From Natranaerobius thermophilus JW/NM-WN-LF (GTDB taxonomy: Bacteria > Bacillota > Natranaerobiia > Natranaerobiales > Natranaerobiaceae), in contig NC_010718.1 of NCBI RefSeq assembly GCF_000020005.1, forward strand, positions 625,001 to 689,000: a stretch of DNA of 64,000 nucleotides, written 5' to 3'. Shown piece by piece: positions 8,491-17,906 of the stretch. The stretch's first letter is position 1; each line of letters begins with the position of its first letter. A model generated the notes under the pieces. It was not told the DNA's origin, did not search any database, and saw only the letters and a list, made by a program, of their open reading frames with translations. Both the position numbers and the translations under genes were made by a program.

Positions 8491-9963
8491 CTAAACTTCT
8501 TCTTTCAAGGCTGACAATAGGTTATAGCATAACAAGACCATAATAATTGAAAAAGGTAGAGCTGCTGTTATTGACATTTGTTGTAGAGCTTGAATTCCAC
8601 CTGTGAATAACAGGATAAGAGCTATCCCTGACTGGCTAGCTCCCCAGGTCATCTTTTTAGCTAGTGATGGATTGAGAGTACCATTTGAGCTTAAAATACC
8701 AAGGACGAAGGTTGCCGAGTCTGCACTAGTAATGAAAAACACAAATAGTAACAGGATAGTGACTGACGATAAAATACTTCCCAATGGGAAAGCTTCAAAT
8801 AAGTGGAATAATGCCAGGGAAGCGTCCTGTTGAGCAATTTCCGCTATATGGATACCTTCGGTCAATTGTAGTTGAAAACCGGCTCCACCGAATACGCTGA
8901 ACCATAAAAATGTCATCAGGGTTGGTACCAGCAACACTCCGTGGATAAATTCCTTAATAGTCCTACCTCTGGAAATTCTCGCTACAAATAAACCGACAAA
9001 AGGTGACCAGGAAATCCACCAGGCCCAATAGAAAAGAGTCCAGGATTCTATCCATTCATGTCCAGTAAAAGGGTTAGTATCAAGGCTCATCTCAAGTAAA
9101 CGGTTAGTATATGTTCCGATGGTACTTGTAAATATGTTAAAGATATAAGAGGTGGGACCCATTATTAACATGAATACCATCAAAATTAAGGCAATAAACA
9201 TATTTAATTTACTTAATGCTTGAATACCCTTGTCCAATCCTACTACACTGGAAATCATATATAAAATTGTAGCTATTATTACGATTATTAAAGTAATGTT
9301 AAAACCATCGGGTAATCCGTAGAGAAAGCTTAAACCACTATGAATTTGTGTAGCTCCCAATCCCAAGGAGGTGGCCACACCAAATATAGTTGCAACTACG
9401 GCTAAAATGTCAATCAAGTATCCCGGGAATTTGTATATGTTTTCTCCCAACATGGGATAGAAGCACGAACTGATTAGGGGAGGCATCCCTCTCCTAAAGG
9501 AAAAATAGGCAATTGACAGGCTCATAATAATGTAGATAGCCCATGGCTGTAATCCCCAGTGGAAAAAACTGTACCTCATGGCAAAGCCAGCAGCATCCCC
9601 AGAAGCTTCTGGAATATGGGCCGGGGGTTCAAGATAATGAACCAGAGGTTCACTTACACCCCAAAAAATTAACCCAATTCCCATTCCAGCTGCAAATAGC
9701 ATACTAAACCAGCCAAAGTAACTATACTGAGGTTTTTCATGATCAGCTCCTAGTTTGATCTGCCCAAACCTACTAAATGAAAGGCCTATGGCAAAAACCA
9801 AAAAGAAAAAGGTGGCTAACATGTAAACCCAGCCAAAATATTCGAGAATGCCTTGGTAGGCCGTTTCCACATAGTATTCCAAGGCTGGTTGATTGAAAAT
9901 ACCCAAACCCAGAACTATTAATGTAATGGCCAGGGAAACTATAAATACTGTTTGCATTTTCAT
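8491..9963 (-). CDS. BCCT family glycine betaine-type transporter
   Basis: About 490 residues, twelve helices. Key family features: AAGMGIGLIFWGVSEP in TM3 (the Gly-rich MGIG segment typical of Na+-coupled betaine carriers such as BetP), FFHWGLQPWAIY, and the Trp box YWAWWISWSPFVGLFVARIS. The role is uptake of a compatible solute in salt or osmotic stress. Start ATG 9963 follows GGGGTG by 6 bases; a GTG at 9972 overlaps the ribosome site. The C-terminal tail is short, unlike the carrier at the window start. The Usp gene at 9988-10839 precedes it on the same strand with a 24-base gap, so the two form an operon, a common pairing of carrier and Usp regulator. Confidence 0.94.
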   Translation of the reverse strand: MKMQTVFIVSLAITLIVLGLGIFNQPALEYYVETAYQGILEYFGWVYMLATFFFLVFAIGLSFSRFGQIKLGADHEKPQYSYFGWFSMLFAAGMGIGLIFWGVSEPLVHYLEPPAHIPEASGDAAGFAMRYSFFHWGLQPWAIYIIMSLSIAYFSFRRGMPPLISSCFYPMLGENIYKFPGYLIDILAVVATIFGVATSLGLGATQIHSGLSFLYGLPDGFNITLIIVIIATILYMISSVVGLDKGIQALSKLNMFIALILMVFMLIMGPTSYIFNIFTSTIGTYTNRLLEMSLDTNPFTGHEWIESWTLFYWAWWISWSPFVGLFVARISRGRTIKEFIHGVLLVPTLMTFLWFSVFGGAGFQLQLTEGIHIAEIAQQDASLALFHLFEAFPLGSILSSVTILLLFVFFITSADSATFVLGILSSNGTLNPSLAKKMTWGASQSGIALILLFTGGIQALQQMSITAALPFSIIMVLLCYNLLSALKEEV

Positions 9964-9987
9964 TCTGATCACCCCAATTTAAGTTAT

Positions 9988-10839
9988 TTACGGAATAATT
10001 AAAACTGAAGACTGGGTTCCTTTTAAAACTCGTTCAGCAGTTGTACCCATGATAATTTCCCCAGGGCTTTTAACTTTCAGTTTACCTAGGATGATCAAAT
10101 CTGCTTGAGTTTGTTTTGCTTCCTTGAGTATTTCTTTTGAGGGAATACCAATTCGGTCTCTAGTATTGATATCATGACAATAACACTGATAATCTTTCTT
10201 TAGTTCTTCAAGTTGTTGCTGGACATGTTCTCTTCTTTTGGACTCACTAAAGGGATCGCCAGCCCGCTTTCCAATGTGTAGATAAGTAACAGTAGATGCT
10301 AAATTGCCTAATTCCGTAAGAGAATAGCTAGTACGATCAGTATTGGGTCCAAAATCTATAGCTACTATAACTTGCCCAAATAGTCCCTTGTTATGATCGT
10401 TATTTTCCTTTTCAATTTCAGAATTTGATTCCTCAAACTTTATAATTGGTTGAGATTTATGGACAAATACTGGACGGTCAGACAGCCTAACCACATCTGA
10501 TGCTGTACTTCCAATTAGTAATTGCCCTAAACGGTGACGCTGACTTGCCGGTAGATAAATAAATTCCGACTCTGATGTTTTAGCACTTTCTATTATTTTA
10601 CTTCCGGCATGCCCTGATAAGATTTCCGAACTCACATTGAGAGAAGGAAACTTATCTGCCAGGATATTTTTATAAAGTTTTATTTTGTTTGATACCAGGG
10701 AATATTTTGTGAATCCCGAATCTATTACATGACATAAATGCACTGTATTTGTGGACAGTTTTGCCAAGAGACTTACCGAAGATAAAAACTCATCTTGCTG
10801 TTCTCGTAAAGTTAACGGCATCAAGGCTTTCTTAAACAA
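9988..10839 (-). CDS. tandem universal stress protein (UspA) domains
   Basis: Two Usp domains of about 140 residues each. Both carry nucleotide-binding-type tails: LGQLLIGSTASDVVRLSDRPVFVH near residue 115 and an IIMGTTAERVLKG segment near the C-terminus, preceded by DLIILGKLKVKSPGE. Likely ATP-binding stress protein. The start is best placed at TTG 10839: GGGGGTGA stands 5-6 bases before it, while the ATG at 10854 lacks a ribosome site. Immediately upstream of the BCCT gene; Usp domains fused to or co-encoded with osmolyte carriers are common in haloalkaliphiles and may gate transport (inference). Confidence 0.87.
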   Translation of the reverse strand: MFKKALMPLTLREQQDEFLSSVSLLAKLSTNTVHLCHVIDSGFTKYSLVSNKIKLYKNILADKFPSLNVSSEILSGHAGSKIIESAKTSESEFIYLPASQRHRLGQLLIGSTASDVVRLSDRPVFVHKSQPIIKFEESNSEIEKENNDHNKGLFGQVIVAIDFGPNTDRTSYSLTELGNLASTVTYLHIGKRAGDPFSESKRREHVQQQLEELKKDYQCYCHDINTRDRIGIPSKEILKEAKQTQADLIILGKLKVKSPGEIIMGTTAERVLKGTQSSVLIIP

Positions 10840-10902
10840 ATGGTTCACCCCCATAATGTATAAAACATCTCAGTAATTTAATTTTATTAGAAAAACATAC
10901 AG

Positions 10903-10930
10903 TTGAAAACAATAATCAACAATGTATAAT
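10903..10930 (+). promoter_or_regulatory. sigma-A-type promoter for tex
   Basis: TTGAAA (10903-10908), 16-base spacer, TATAAT (10925-10930), about 45 bases before the tex start. Confidence 0.6.
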
Positions 10931-10975
10931 AAAGTTATAATTTCAATTTATGTAAGTATAATCAGGAGGGATAAT

Positions 10976-13159
10976 TTGGATCAAAAGATCTTAAAACAAG
11001 TTTCACAGGAAGAAAATTTTCCGGAATCAAAAGTAGCCAAAGCTATCAATCTCATAAAAGAAGCAGGTAATACAGTTCCTTTTGTTGCCAGGTATAGAAA
11101 AAATGAAACAGGCAATTTATCCGAGGATGAATTGAGATCTATTGTTGAAAGATGGGATTATCTCGTAAATTTACAGGATAGAAAAGCGGAGATAATTGCT
11201 ACTCTTGAAAAAAGAGAAAAATTAACCCCGGAGTTAAAAGAAGCTATTCAAAAATCTGAAACAATGCAAGAATTAGAAGAACTTTATAAACCTTATAAGC
11301 AAAAAAAGAAAACCCGGGGTATGAAGGCCAAAGAAAAAGGTTTAGAACCTCTAGCTAACAAGCTTCGCCAAGGAGAACTTAAAACTGAAGCTGAAGCTGA
11401 ATCTACAGCCAGTGATTTTATTGACGATGAACAAGGAGTTAATTCAACTGACGAGGCACTGCAGGGTGCTCAGGACATTATCGCAGAACAGATTTCAGAA
11501 ACAGTGGATAATCGTCGAGATGTTAAAGAAATAGCAGCTCCAGAGACCTATCTTGAAACTCAACTAAAAGATCAGGCTCAAGATGAAAACAAGGTATATC
11601 AAGATTACTACGATTACAGGGAAAATTTGAAAAAGATGCCTTTACATAGAGCGATGGCAATTAATAGGGGCGAAAAAGAAGGAGTTTTAAAAGTCTCTCT
11701 TAGTTCTCCTGAAGAAAGAATAATTGATAAAGTAGCCCTTAGAGAACTGGTATCCCTGGAAAATGCCGGATTTTCGAGAGAATTGGTATTTGAAGCAGTT
11801 AAAGATGCCTGTAAAAGATTGATTATCCCATCTATTCAAAGAGAACTGAGGACTAGTAAAACAGAACAAGCGGAAGAGCATGCCATCAAAATCTTTTCTC
11901 AAAATTTGGAACGTCTATTAATGCAGCCCCCCATTAAAGGTAAAAATGTCATGGGAATTGATCCGGCTTATAAATCTGGTTGTAAAATTGCAGTGGTAGA
12001 TTACAAAGGAGATATGCAGGAAGTAGATGTTATTTATCCTACACCTCCTTTTAACAAAACAGAACAGGCTGCAAAAAAGGTGATTTCTTTGCTAAATAAA
12101 TATCAGGTAGAAATTATAGCTATAGGAAATGGAACTGCTTCCAGGGAAACCGAAGAATTTGTTTCCGAGACTATTGAGGATGTGGAACTATCCCTGGAGG
12201 TTCAGTATGCCATAGTGAGCGAAGATGGAGCCAGCGTATATTCGGCTTCCAAACTGGCAGCTGAAGAATTTCCAGAGCTAGATGTCCAGGAAAGAAGTGC
12301 TATTTCCATTGCCAGGCGAGTAATCGATCCCCTGGCGGAACTTGTTAAAATAGATCCCAAATCTATCGGAGTTGGTCAATATCAACATGATGTTCCCCAG
12401 AGCAAGTTAAAAGAGGCCGTTCAATTTGTTGTAGAAAAGGTTGTCAATCAAGTAGGTGTAGATGTAAACACTGCATCTGTCCATTTGCTTCGGTATATTT
12501 CAGGTCTTAACAAAAAAAGTGCTGAAAATATGGTAAATACCAGAAGTGAACTAGGAGGATTTGACAGCAGAGCCCAATTAACTGAAGTTAAAGGGTTAGG
12601 TGCCAAGACATTTGAGCAATGTGCTGGATTTTTGAGAATACTTGACGGCAGTAACCCGCTGGATAAAACCGCTATTCATCCCGAATCTTATCATATTGCC
12701 GAGGGAATAATTGCTCATCTGAACGAAGTTCCGGAAAATATAGGCTCTGAAGCTTTGAGAACGGGTGTAGATAGTTTATTGAACAATAAAAATCAAATTC
12801 AGTCTCTTTGTCAGGAATTTGATACCGACAAATATACTCTAGAGGATATCTTAACTGGTTTAAAGAAACCTTTATATGATCCCAGAGAAGAGTTTGACAA
12901 ACCAAGGTTAAAAAAAGATGTTATGAAACTTGAAGATCTTAGTGAAGGAATGATCTTGGAAGGAGAAATTAGGAATGTAGTGGATTTTGGTGCCTTTGTA
13001 GACCTTGGCATCAAAGAAGACGGTTTGATCCACATATCTAATTTAAGTGAGAAATTTGTTAAACATCCCATGGAAATAGTGTCTGTTGGGGATGTGGTTC
13101 AAGTAGAAATAGTCAGTATTGATAAGGATAGAGGCAGAATAGGTTTGAAAAAAGTTTAA
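10976..13159 (+). CDS. tex: Tex-family S1 RNA-binding protein
   Basis: About 727 residues in the standard Tex order: N-terminal helical region with VAKAINLIKEAGNTVPFVARYRK, a YqgF/RNase H-like domain (GIDPAYKSGCK near residue 324), helix-hairpin-helix motifs (LGGFDSRAQLTEVKGLGAKTF) and a C-terminal S1 domain (GMILEGEIRNVVDFGAFVDLG). Tex is a nucleic-acid-binding factor linked to transcription and RNA quality control. Start is TTG 10976 with AGGAGGG 5 bases upstream; the longer frame from 10922 begins inside the promoter. An acidic Glu/Asp/Ser-rich stretch near residues 125-170 differs from shorter homologues. Confidence 0.93.
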   Translation: MDQKILKQVSQEENFPESKVAKAINLIKEAGNTVPFVARYRKNETGNLSEDELRSIVERWDYLVNLQDRKAEIIATLEKREKLTPELKEAIQKSETMQELEELYKPYKQKKKTRGMKAKEKGLEPLANKLRQGELKTEAEAESTASDFIDDEQGVNSTDEALQGAQDIIAEQISETVDNRRDVKEIAAPETYLETQLKDQAQDENKVYQDYYDYRENLKKMPLHRAMAINRGEKEGVLKVSLSSPEERIIDKVALRELVSLENAGFSRELVFEAVKDACKRLIIPSIQRELRTSKTEQAEEHAIKIFSQNLERLLMQPPIKGKNVMGIDPAYKSGCKIAVVDYKGDMQEVDVIYPTPPFNKTEQAAKKVISLLNKYQVEIIAIGNGTASRETEEFVSETIEDVELSLEVQYAIVSEDGASVYSASKLAAEEFPELDVQERSAISIARRVIDPLAELVKIDPKSIGVGQYQHDVPQSKLKEAVQFVVEKVVNQVGVDVNTASVHLLRYISGLNKKSAENMVNTRSELGGFDSRAQLTEVKGLGAKTFEQCAGFLRILDGSNPLDKTAIHPESYHIAEGIIAHLNEVPENIGSEALRTGVDSLLNNKNQIQSLCQEFDTDKYTLEDILTGLKKPLYDPREEFDKPRLKKDVMKLEDLSEGMILEGEIRNVVDFGAFVDLGIKEDGLIHISNLSEKFVKHPMEIVSVGDVVQVEIVSIDKDRGRIGLKKV

Positions 13160-13228
13160 AAGGAGTTTAATTGTAGATAATTAAATATTGGCATTAGGAG
13201 CTGATTGAATTCAAGGAGGGATTTTATT

Positions 13229-14140
13229 GTGAGTAGACAATCTGATACCAGTCAGATAAGAGCACAAACTGCCAGGGAAACTTTGGAAATAATTGACAAA
13301 GGTGGCTATTACAATGATCATAAGGAATGGGTAGGCCTTGGCAGTTCAATTGATCACTGTGTAAAAAACACCCGATTATATAGTCCCGAGGATTTTTCCA
13401 AGATCAAAGATTATGCCAGTCAAAAATTGGCTAGTCGTAAATCGGCTTCTAATGCCTCTGAAATATCCCAGTTAAAAGACAGGGTGCTAGAAATAGCTCT
13501 TGAATCCACTTTAGCCGCTGCCAATCGTCTTCTTCAACTTGGCTATCATCCTGTTTGCCTTAACTTTGCTTCAGCTAAAAATCCTGGAGGTGGCTTTCTC
13601 AAAGGAAGTGGTGCCCAGGAGGAAAGCCTTTCTAGGGCTTCTGCTCTGTATGCCAGCATTTCACGTCAAAAGGAGTATTATCGGCAGAACAAACAGTACT
13701 CCTCTGCTTTGTATACCGATCATATGATTTACTCACCTCAGGTACCTGTTTTTCGGGATGACCAAGATAGGCTTTTAAAAAAACCTTATCAAGTTGCTTT
13801 TATTACGGCTCCGGCAGTAAATGCAGGAGTAGTCAGGTCAAAAGAGCCTGATAATATACATTTGATTGAAGAAACCATGGTTGAGCGAATACAGAAAATC
13901 ATTTGTTTGGCAGTTTATCACGGTCATTCTGCCATAGTCTTAGGAGCCTTTGGTTGCGGAGTTTTCAAAAATGACCCTGAAAAGGTTGCTGAGTACTTTC
14001 ATCGTTGTCTGTTTGATGTTGATGAAGTTGGTGAATTGGGATATTTGTTTGATAAAATTGTCTTTGCCATTTTAGCTCGTTCTAAAAACAGCCCGTACAC
14101 AACTTTTAAAAGAAGTTTAATCGCTGATCAGGCTTATTAA
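13229..14140 (+). CDS. bacterial-type poly(ADP-ribose) glycohydrolase (TIGR02452)
   Basis: About 303 residues. The signature NPGGGFLKGSGAQEESLSR (near residues 117-135) is the GGG-X-QEE catalytic loop of bacterial-type PARG, with the two adjacent Glu residues needed for glycosidic cleavage; VLGAFGCGVFKNDP is the second conserved macro-domain block. It would remove ADP-ribose polymers or related adducts. GTG start at 13229 with AGGAGGG 8 bases upstream; the TTG at 13205 precedes that ribosome site. It lies 69 bases after tex, same strand. No ADP-ribosyltransferase is visible in the window, so the substrate source is unknown. Confidence 0.88.
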   Translation: MSRQSDTSQIRAQTARETLEIIDKGGYYNDHKEWVGLGSSIDHCVKNTRLYSPEDFSKIKDYASQKLASRKSASNASEISQLKDRVLEIALESTLAAANRLLQLGYHPVCLNFASAKNPGGGFLKGSGAQEESLSRASALYASISRQKEYYRQNKQYSSALYTDHMIYSPQVPVFRDDQDRLLKKPYQVAFITAPAVNAGVVRSKEPDNIHLIEETMVERIQKIICLAVYHGHSAIVLGAFGCGVFKNDPEKVAEYFHRCLFDVDEVGELGYLFDKIVFAILARSKNSPYTTFKRSLIADQAY

Positions 14141-14196
14141 CAACTAAATATAACAGCGCCTCTATGAAAGTACTTTCTGGGTAGGAGGTGAAGGGG

Positions 14197-14460
14197 ATGT
14201 CGCGCAGGAGTTTAAAACTTGACCTTCATCCTATCTACAATAAAGGTGATAAAATCAATGAAGCTCTTTACGGAGCTTTTGACGATGCTGAACAGAAAAA
14301 AGCCAAAGAGCTGGAGATAATTTGTGGTAAAGGTACTGGTCAGTTAAAAAAAAGAGTGCTTAGATTTTTAAACCAAAAAGATATTAGACAGCGATATCAC
14401 AGAGTGAAGAAAGATCCTAAAAACTTTGGCAGGGTTTTTGTTTATTTTAAGTGGAAGTAG
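14197..14460 (+). CDS. stand-alone Smr domain protein
   Basis: 87 residues made almost wholly of one Smr domain: the LDLHP motif at the N-terminus and ELEIICGKGTGQLKKRVLRFL in the middle, equivalent to the HGxG loop of MutS2 C-termini (here CGKGTG). Smr domains nick or bind branched DNA or act on RNA in ribosome rescue. ATG 14197 has AGGAGG 8 bases upstream; the GTG at 14188 overlaps the ribosome site. Lies between the PARG and M20 genes, same strand, about 40-base gaps. Confidence 0.85.
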   Translation: MSRRSLKLDLHPIYNKGDKINEALYGAFDDAEQKKAKELEIICGKGTGQLKKRVLRFLNQKDIRQRYHRVKKDPKNFGRVFVYFKWK

Positions 14461-14501
14461 GAGAACTAAAATAAATAAAAGAGTGAAACTGAGGTGGTTT
14501 T

Positions 14502-15704
14502 TTGTTAAAAGAAATCACGGACAGTATCAAAGAGATCGAAAATTGGATAATTGATAAAAGGAGACAGTTACACAAATATCCTGAAAAGAGCGCCTGTGAA
14601 GTTAAAACTAAAGAAGTTCTAAAGTCTACTTTAGAAGATTTAGGGATTGAGGTAGTCGAAGGGTATTATACTACTGGTCTTACTGCTGTCATTAGAGGTA
14701 AATTAAGTGGTTCAAAGGATAAGACAATTGGCCTCAGATTTGACATGGATGCTTTGGAAATGGAAGAAAAAACGGAGTTGGATTTTAAATCACAAAATCC
14801 TGGTCTAATGCATGCTTGCGGTCACGATGGGCATATGGCTATGGGACTTGGCTGTGCCGTAGTTTTAAATAAGTTTAGAGATAAATTTGCTGGGAATATA
14901 AAATTAATTTTTCAACCTGCCGAGGAAGATGCATTAAACGGTGGTGGAGCTAGATACATGATTGAAGATGGTGTTTTGCATGATGAACCTGGAGTTGATG
15001 CCATGGTGGGAGTTCATATTTGGCCCACTTTAAATGTTGGTACGGCTGGGACTAGAGTAGGGCCCATCATGGCAGCATCAGATCCCTTTAAAATTAGAGT
15101 TAAAGGTAAAGGTGTGCACGCTTCTCTACCGCATATGGGTACCGATCCTATTCTAATTGCTTCTCAGATAGTAACTAATTTACAAAGTATTGTTAGTCGA
15201 AATATCGATCCCTTTGAACAGGCTGTTGTCTCTACAGGGACAATCCAAGGTGGGACGGCACATAATACAATTCCTGATGAAGTTGAAATAATGGGGACTG
15301 TGAGAACTTTTGACGATAATATCAGACAAGTAGTAAAGGAAAAGATGCAGGAAATAGTGACTAAAACTGCAGAATCCCTGGGCGGTCAAGGTGAGTTGGA
15401 GTATACTTTTGGTTATCCACCTACCGTAAATAACGAAAAAATGGTTTGTGTTGCGCAAAAAGCTATTAAGGCTGTTTTAGGAGACGAAAACTACATTCCG
15501 GTTCAGCGACCAGCTCCGGGTGGAGAAGACTTTGCTTACTTTGCCCGAGAGGTACCCTCAGCCTTTATTTGGCTAGGCTATAATCAGGAAAATGAGCAAA
15601 TTTTTCCACCCCACAATCCATACTATAATTTTAATGAAGGTATATTAATCTGGGGAACGGAAATTTACTGTAACATAGCCTTAGAATGGCTCAGAAATAA
15701 TTAA
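14502..15704 (+). CDS. M20 family amidohydrolase
   Basis: 400 residues with metal-binding motifs of M20D amidohydrolases: LRFDMDALEMEE, HACGHDGHMAMGLG, FQPAEED and a final PGGEDFAYFAREVP. Such enzymes remove acyl groups from N-acyl amino acids (IAA-amino acid, hippurate or N-acetyl-diaminopimelate type); the exact substrate is open. TTG start 14502 with GAGGTGG upstream. The dimerisation domain insert (about residues 185-295) is normal. Ends at a symmetrical terminator whose stem overlaps the stop codon. A second, less similar M20 enzyme is at 19467-20657. Confidence 0.9.
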   Translation: MLKEITDSIKEIENWIIDKRRQLHKYPEKSACEVKTKEVLKSTLEDLGIEVVEGYYTTGLTAVIRGKLSGSKDKTIGLRFDMDALEMEEKTELDFKSQNPGLMHACGHDGHMAMGLGCAVVLNKFRDKFAGNIKLIFQPAEEDALNGGGARYMIEDGVLHDEPGVDAMVGVHIWPTLNVGTAGTRVGPIMAASDPFKIRVKGKGVHASLPHMGTDPILIASQIVTNLQSIVSRNIDPFEQAVVSTGTIQGGTAHNTIPDEVEIMGTVRTFDDNIRQVVKEKMQEIVTKTAESLGGQGELEYTFGYPPTVNNEKMVCVAQKAIKAVLGDENYIPVQRPAPGGEDFAYFAREVPSAFIWLGYNQENEQIFPPHNPYYNFNEGILIWGTEIYCNIALEWLRNN

Positions 15705-15732
15705 AGTCCCGCATTGTGCGGGACTTTAATTT
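15701..15732 (+). terminator. Rho-independent terminator
   Basis: 13-bp perfect stem TTAAAGTCCCGCA / TGCGGGACTTTAA with a 3-base loop, overlapping the M20 stop codon. It may work for both strands because the zinc-ribbon gene converges here. Confidence 0.85.
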
Positions 15733-15769
15733 AAATAATCAGCAGGGTAACTACCCCGAACCATTAACC

Positions 15770-15967
15770 TCAACCAAAGCCACTCTTAGATAGTTTGTTG
15801 AGATCTCTTAAACTTTTAACTACCTTTTTAGAAAAGCAATTTTCGTAGTTTTCTTTCAAATTTTTGGAGTTACAATTTGGACAGATAATTTCACTCTTTT
15901 TATCTGAGCTTGATAGTTTAGAAAATTTATGTTGGCAGTCTTGACATGTAAATTCATAATTAGGCAT
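15770..15967 (-). CDS. FmdB-like zinc ribbon protein
   Basis: 65 residues: MPNYEFTCQDCQHKF then CPNC, the two CxxC knuckles of FmdB family zinc ribbons, followed by a short Lys-rich tail. AAGGAGG stands 7 bases before ATG 15967; the upstream in-frame part to 16012 is not translated. Small proteins of this family are linked to regulation of amide metabolism genes or to ribosome hibernation, without firm proof. A second copy of the family is at 34942-35151, beside a formamidase gene. Confidence 0.85.
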   Translation of the reverse strand: MPNYEFTCQDCQHKFSKLSSSDKKSEIICPNCNSKNLKENYENCFSKKVVKSLRDLNKLSKSGFG

Positions 15968-16171
15968 TGATTTGCCTCCTTTCAAATTGAGAGCTTTAGA
16001 ATTTTGAAGCACAAACTATAAACCTTATACCCCTATTGGGTATTTTAATTTTATTATGCTTTCCCAAAAATGTCAACTAAATTATTATTTGACTCTCTCT
16101 TCTTACTTTTTTATAATCGAAGTAATCGATAATAATTTTCAAAAAAATCTTCCGAATGGGGCTTGAGAATT

Positions 16172-16825
16172 ATGAAGAAACTTTTTGACAAAGTAAAACA
16201 GTTATTTAAATTCGAGCAAGTTGTACAGGAAGAGCTCATAGATACTTCCAAAATTCAAATACTTCATATAAGTGATACCCCATCGGAAATTCATGGAGAT
16301 ATAATTAGGTTAGCTGAACGTATAAAACCTGATCATATTATTCACACTGGGGATTTGGTCGATGAATTGAAAATAGGAGAGCAGGAACAACAAACTTACC
16401 GTTATCTAAGATTACTAACTGATTTTGTTGGGAAATTAAAAGAGTTGGATACCGAGCTTTGGGTAGTTCCCGGTAATCATGATTGTATCAATACTATCAC
16501 CAACTTATCATATTATCAGAATGGAGAAATAAAGATTATATCACCTGGTAATAGTCTAACAATAGCTGGCTCTGAGTTTATTTGCGCTCATTATCTGGAA
16601 GATTTATTTTTAAATGATCGACAAGGTGATTATTATTTATATGGTCATAACTATGACCTCCCACAAACAGGTTGTTTTACTAGTGATACAAAAAAACCTG
16701 TAATACTAAATGGAGTAGAGGCCATAAATTTAATGCAGTTTCCTGACGAGACTGTAAATAGATTTTCTTATCCCCGAGGCACTGATCACTATAGAAAATA
16801 CAATAAATCAATGAGATTATTATAA
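16172..16825 (+). CDS. calcineurin-like metallophosphoesterase
   Basis: About 217 residues. Recognisable motifs in order: LHISDTP (site I), HTGDLVD (II), VVPGNHDC (III), ICAHY (IV) and YLYGHNYD (V). Site I normally reads DxH; here it is DTP, so one metal-binding His is replaced by Pro, and site V lacks the second His of GHTH. Activity or metal use may be altered. ATG 16172 is preceded by GGGG at about 10 bases. It begins a same-strand run of four genes (to 19481) with gaps of 12-42 bases, probably an operon. Substrate unknown. Confidence 0.75.
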   Translation: MKKLFDKVKQLFKFEQVVQEELIDTSKIQILHISDTPSEIHGDIIRLAERIKPDHIIHTGDLVDELKIGEQEQQTYRYLRLLTDFVGKLKELDTELWVVPGNHDCINTITNLSYYQNGEIKIISPGNSLTIAGSEFICAHYLEDLFLNDRQGDYYLYGHNYDLPQTGCFTSDTKKPVILNGVEAINLMQFPDETVNRFSYPRGTDHYRKYNKSMRLL

Positions 16826-16851
16826 TTAATTTTTGTTAGGGAGAGGATTAT

Positions 16852-17883
16852 ATGTTATTTATTAGAAGAGGGCCTCTAATACTTTTTATGAAATGTGAAA
16901 CCCCCGATGAGTTACGCGGGGTATTGAACGAGATTGAAGAATCTGTCATCAAAATTGAGGGTGATATCAAAAGGGTAGTATGTACTGCTATGGATGAAGC
17001 AGGTGAAGCAGATACCATAGCAGCCTTTCAGCCAAAAGATACTGAAAATTTTTCACTATATAATGCCGAACAGGTCTTTTCTATTTCAGATACTCCCACT
17101 AACTTCCTTGCTAAATTGATCAGTTGTGGAAAATCTCATTTAATTGATCAAGTAGAACCAGGACCTTCTTTTATAGTTATGCGGGTTCCTACGCCAGGTA
17201 AAAAAGTGATTGATCAGCTAGCTGAGCATTACTCCGCTACAGCTGCTTATAAAACAAGCTTTGATGATGCAGTTAAAACAGGAACTAGAAATTCAACAAT
17301 TTTATTATTTTCGGATAAACCTATAAGTAGAGTGTTATCACGCAGGGATATTTTACAGGAAGTATTATTTATTCCCCAAGTACCTTTGGAGATTTACAAA
17401 GATTTGAGAACTAATGCTATGCAGTTCTTTACTAGGGGATTAGAAGACGAAGAAAGCAATTGGTATGAATTGAAGATTAATATTTACGATAGTAATGATC
17501 AATATTTTCTTCATCTGGATAGATTGTATACTGTTTTATCGGATCTGGAACTGGGTTTTGTCATAAATGAAGAATGGACTAGGGACCAAGCTTTCATTAT
17601 GATGTCAGTACCAGTATATCAAGTCAAATTATTCACTTTGACAGAACCCAAAGAATTAAAGAAAATAATTATGGGTCTTGAATATGACGAAGAAGGTAAT
17701 CGACTAGTTGATATGGATATTTACTTTAGGAACAGAAAGGTCGAGCGTAATAGCCTTCCTGAAGTAAGAAAAATGAGCAAGGAAAAGAGTGGTATCACAT
17801 TCAGAAAAAATGTAATTGACATGATTTCCAAAGAAGCGGGTGATACTTTAAAAAGCCTGGAAGGAGAGATATCAGACTACTAA
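16852..17883 (+). CDS. protein of unknown function, operon with phosphoesterase and rhomboid-like gene
   Basis: 343 residues, soluble, no signal peptide or obvious membrane helix, mixed alpha/beta character, acidic. I do not recognise a family. Visible features: an N-terminal segment LLFIRRGPLILFMKCETPDEL, an internal IYDSNDQYF and a C-terminal stretch rich in Lys/Glu. ATG with GGGAGAGG upstream. It sits 26 bases after the phosphoesterase and 23 bases before the rhomboid-like gene, so the three are probably cotranscribed. Confidence 0.75.
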   Translation: MLFIRRGPLILFMKCETPDELRGVLNEIEESVIKIEGDIKRVVCTAMDEAGEADTIAAFQPKDTENFSLYNAEQVFSISDTPTNFLAKLISCGKSHLIDQVEPGPSFIVMRVPTPGKKVIDQLAEHYSATAAYKTSFDDAVKTGTRNSTILLFSDKPISRVLSRRDILQEVLFIPQVPLEIYKDLRTNAMQFFTRGLEDEESNWYELKINIYDSNDQYFLHLDRLYTVLSDLELGFVINEEWTRDQAFIMMSVPVYQVKLFTLTEPKELKKIIMGLEYDEEGNRLVDMDIYFRNRKVERNSLPEVRKMSKEKSGITFRKNVIDMISKEAGDTLKSLEGEISDY

Positions 17884-17906
17884 TAAACTAATAAAGGGGT
17901 ATCGAT

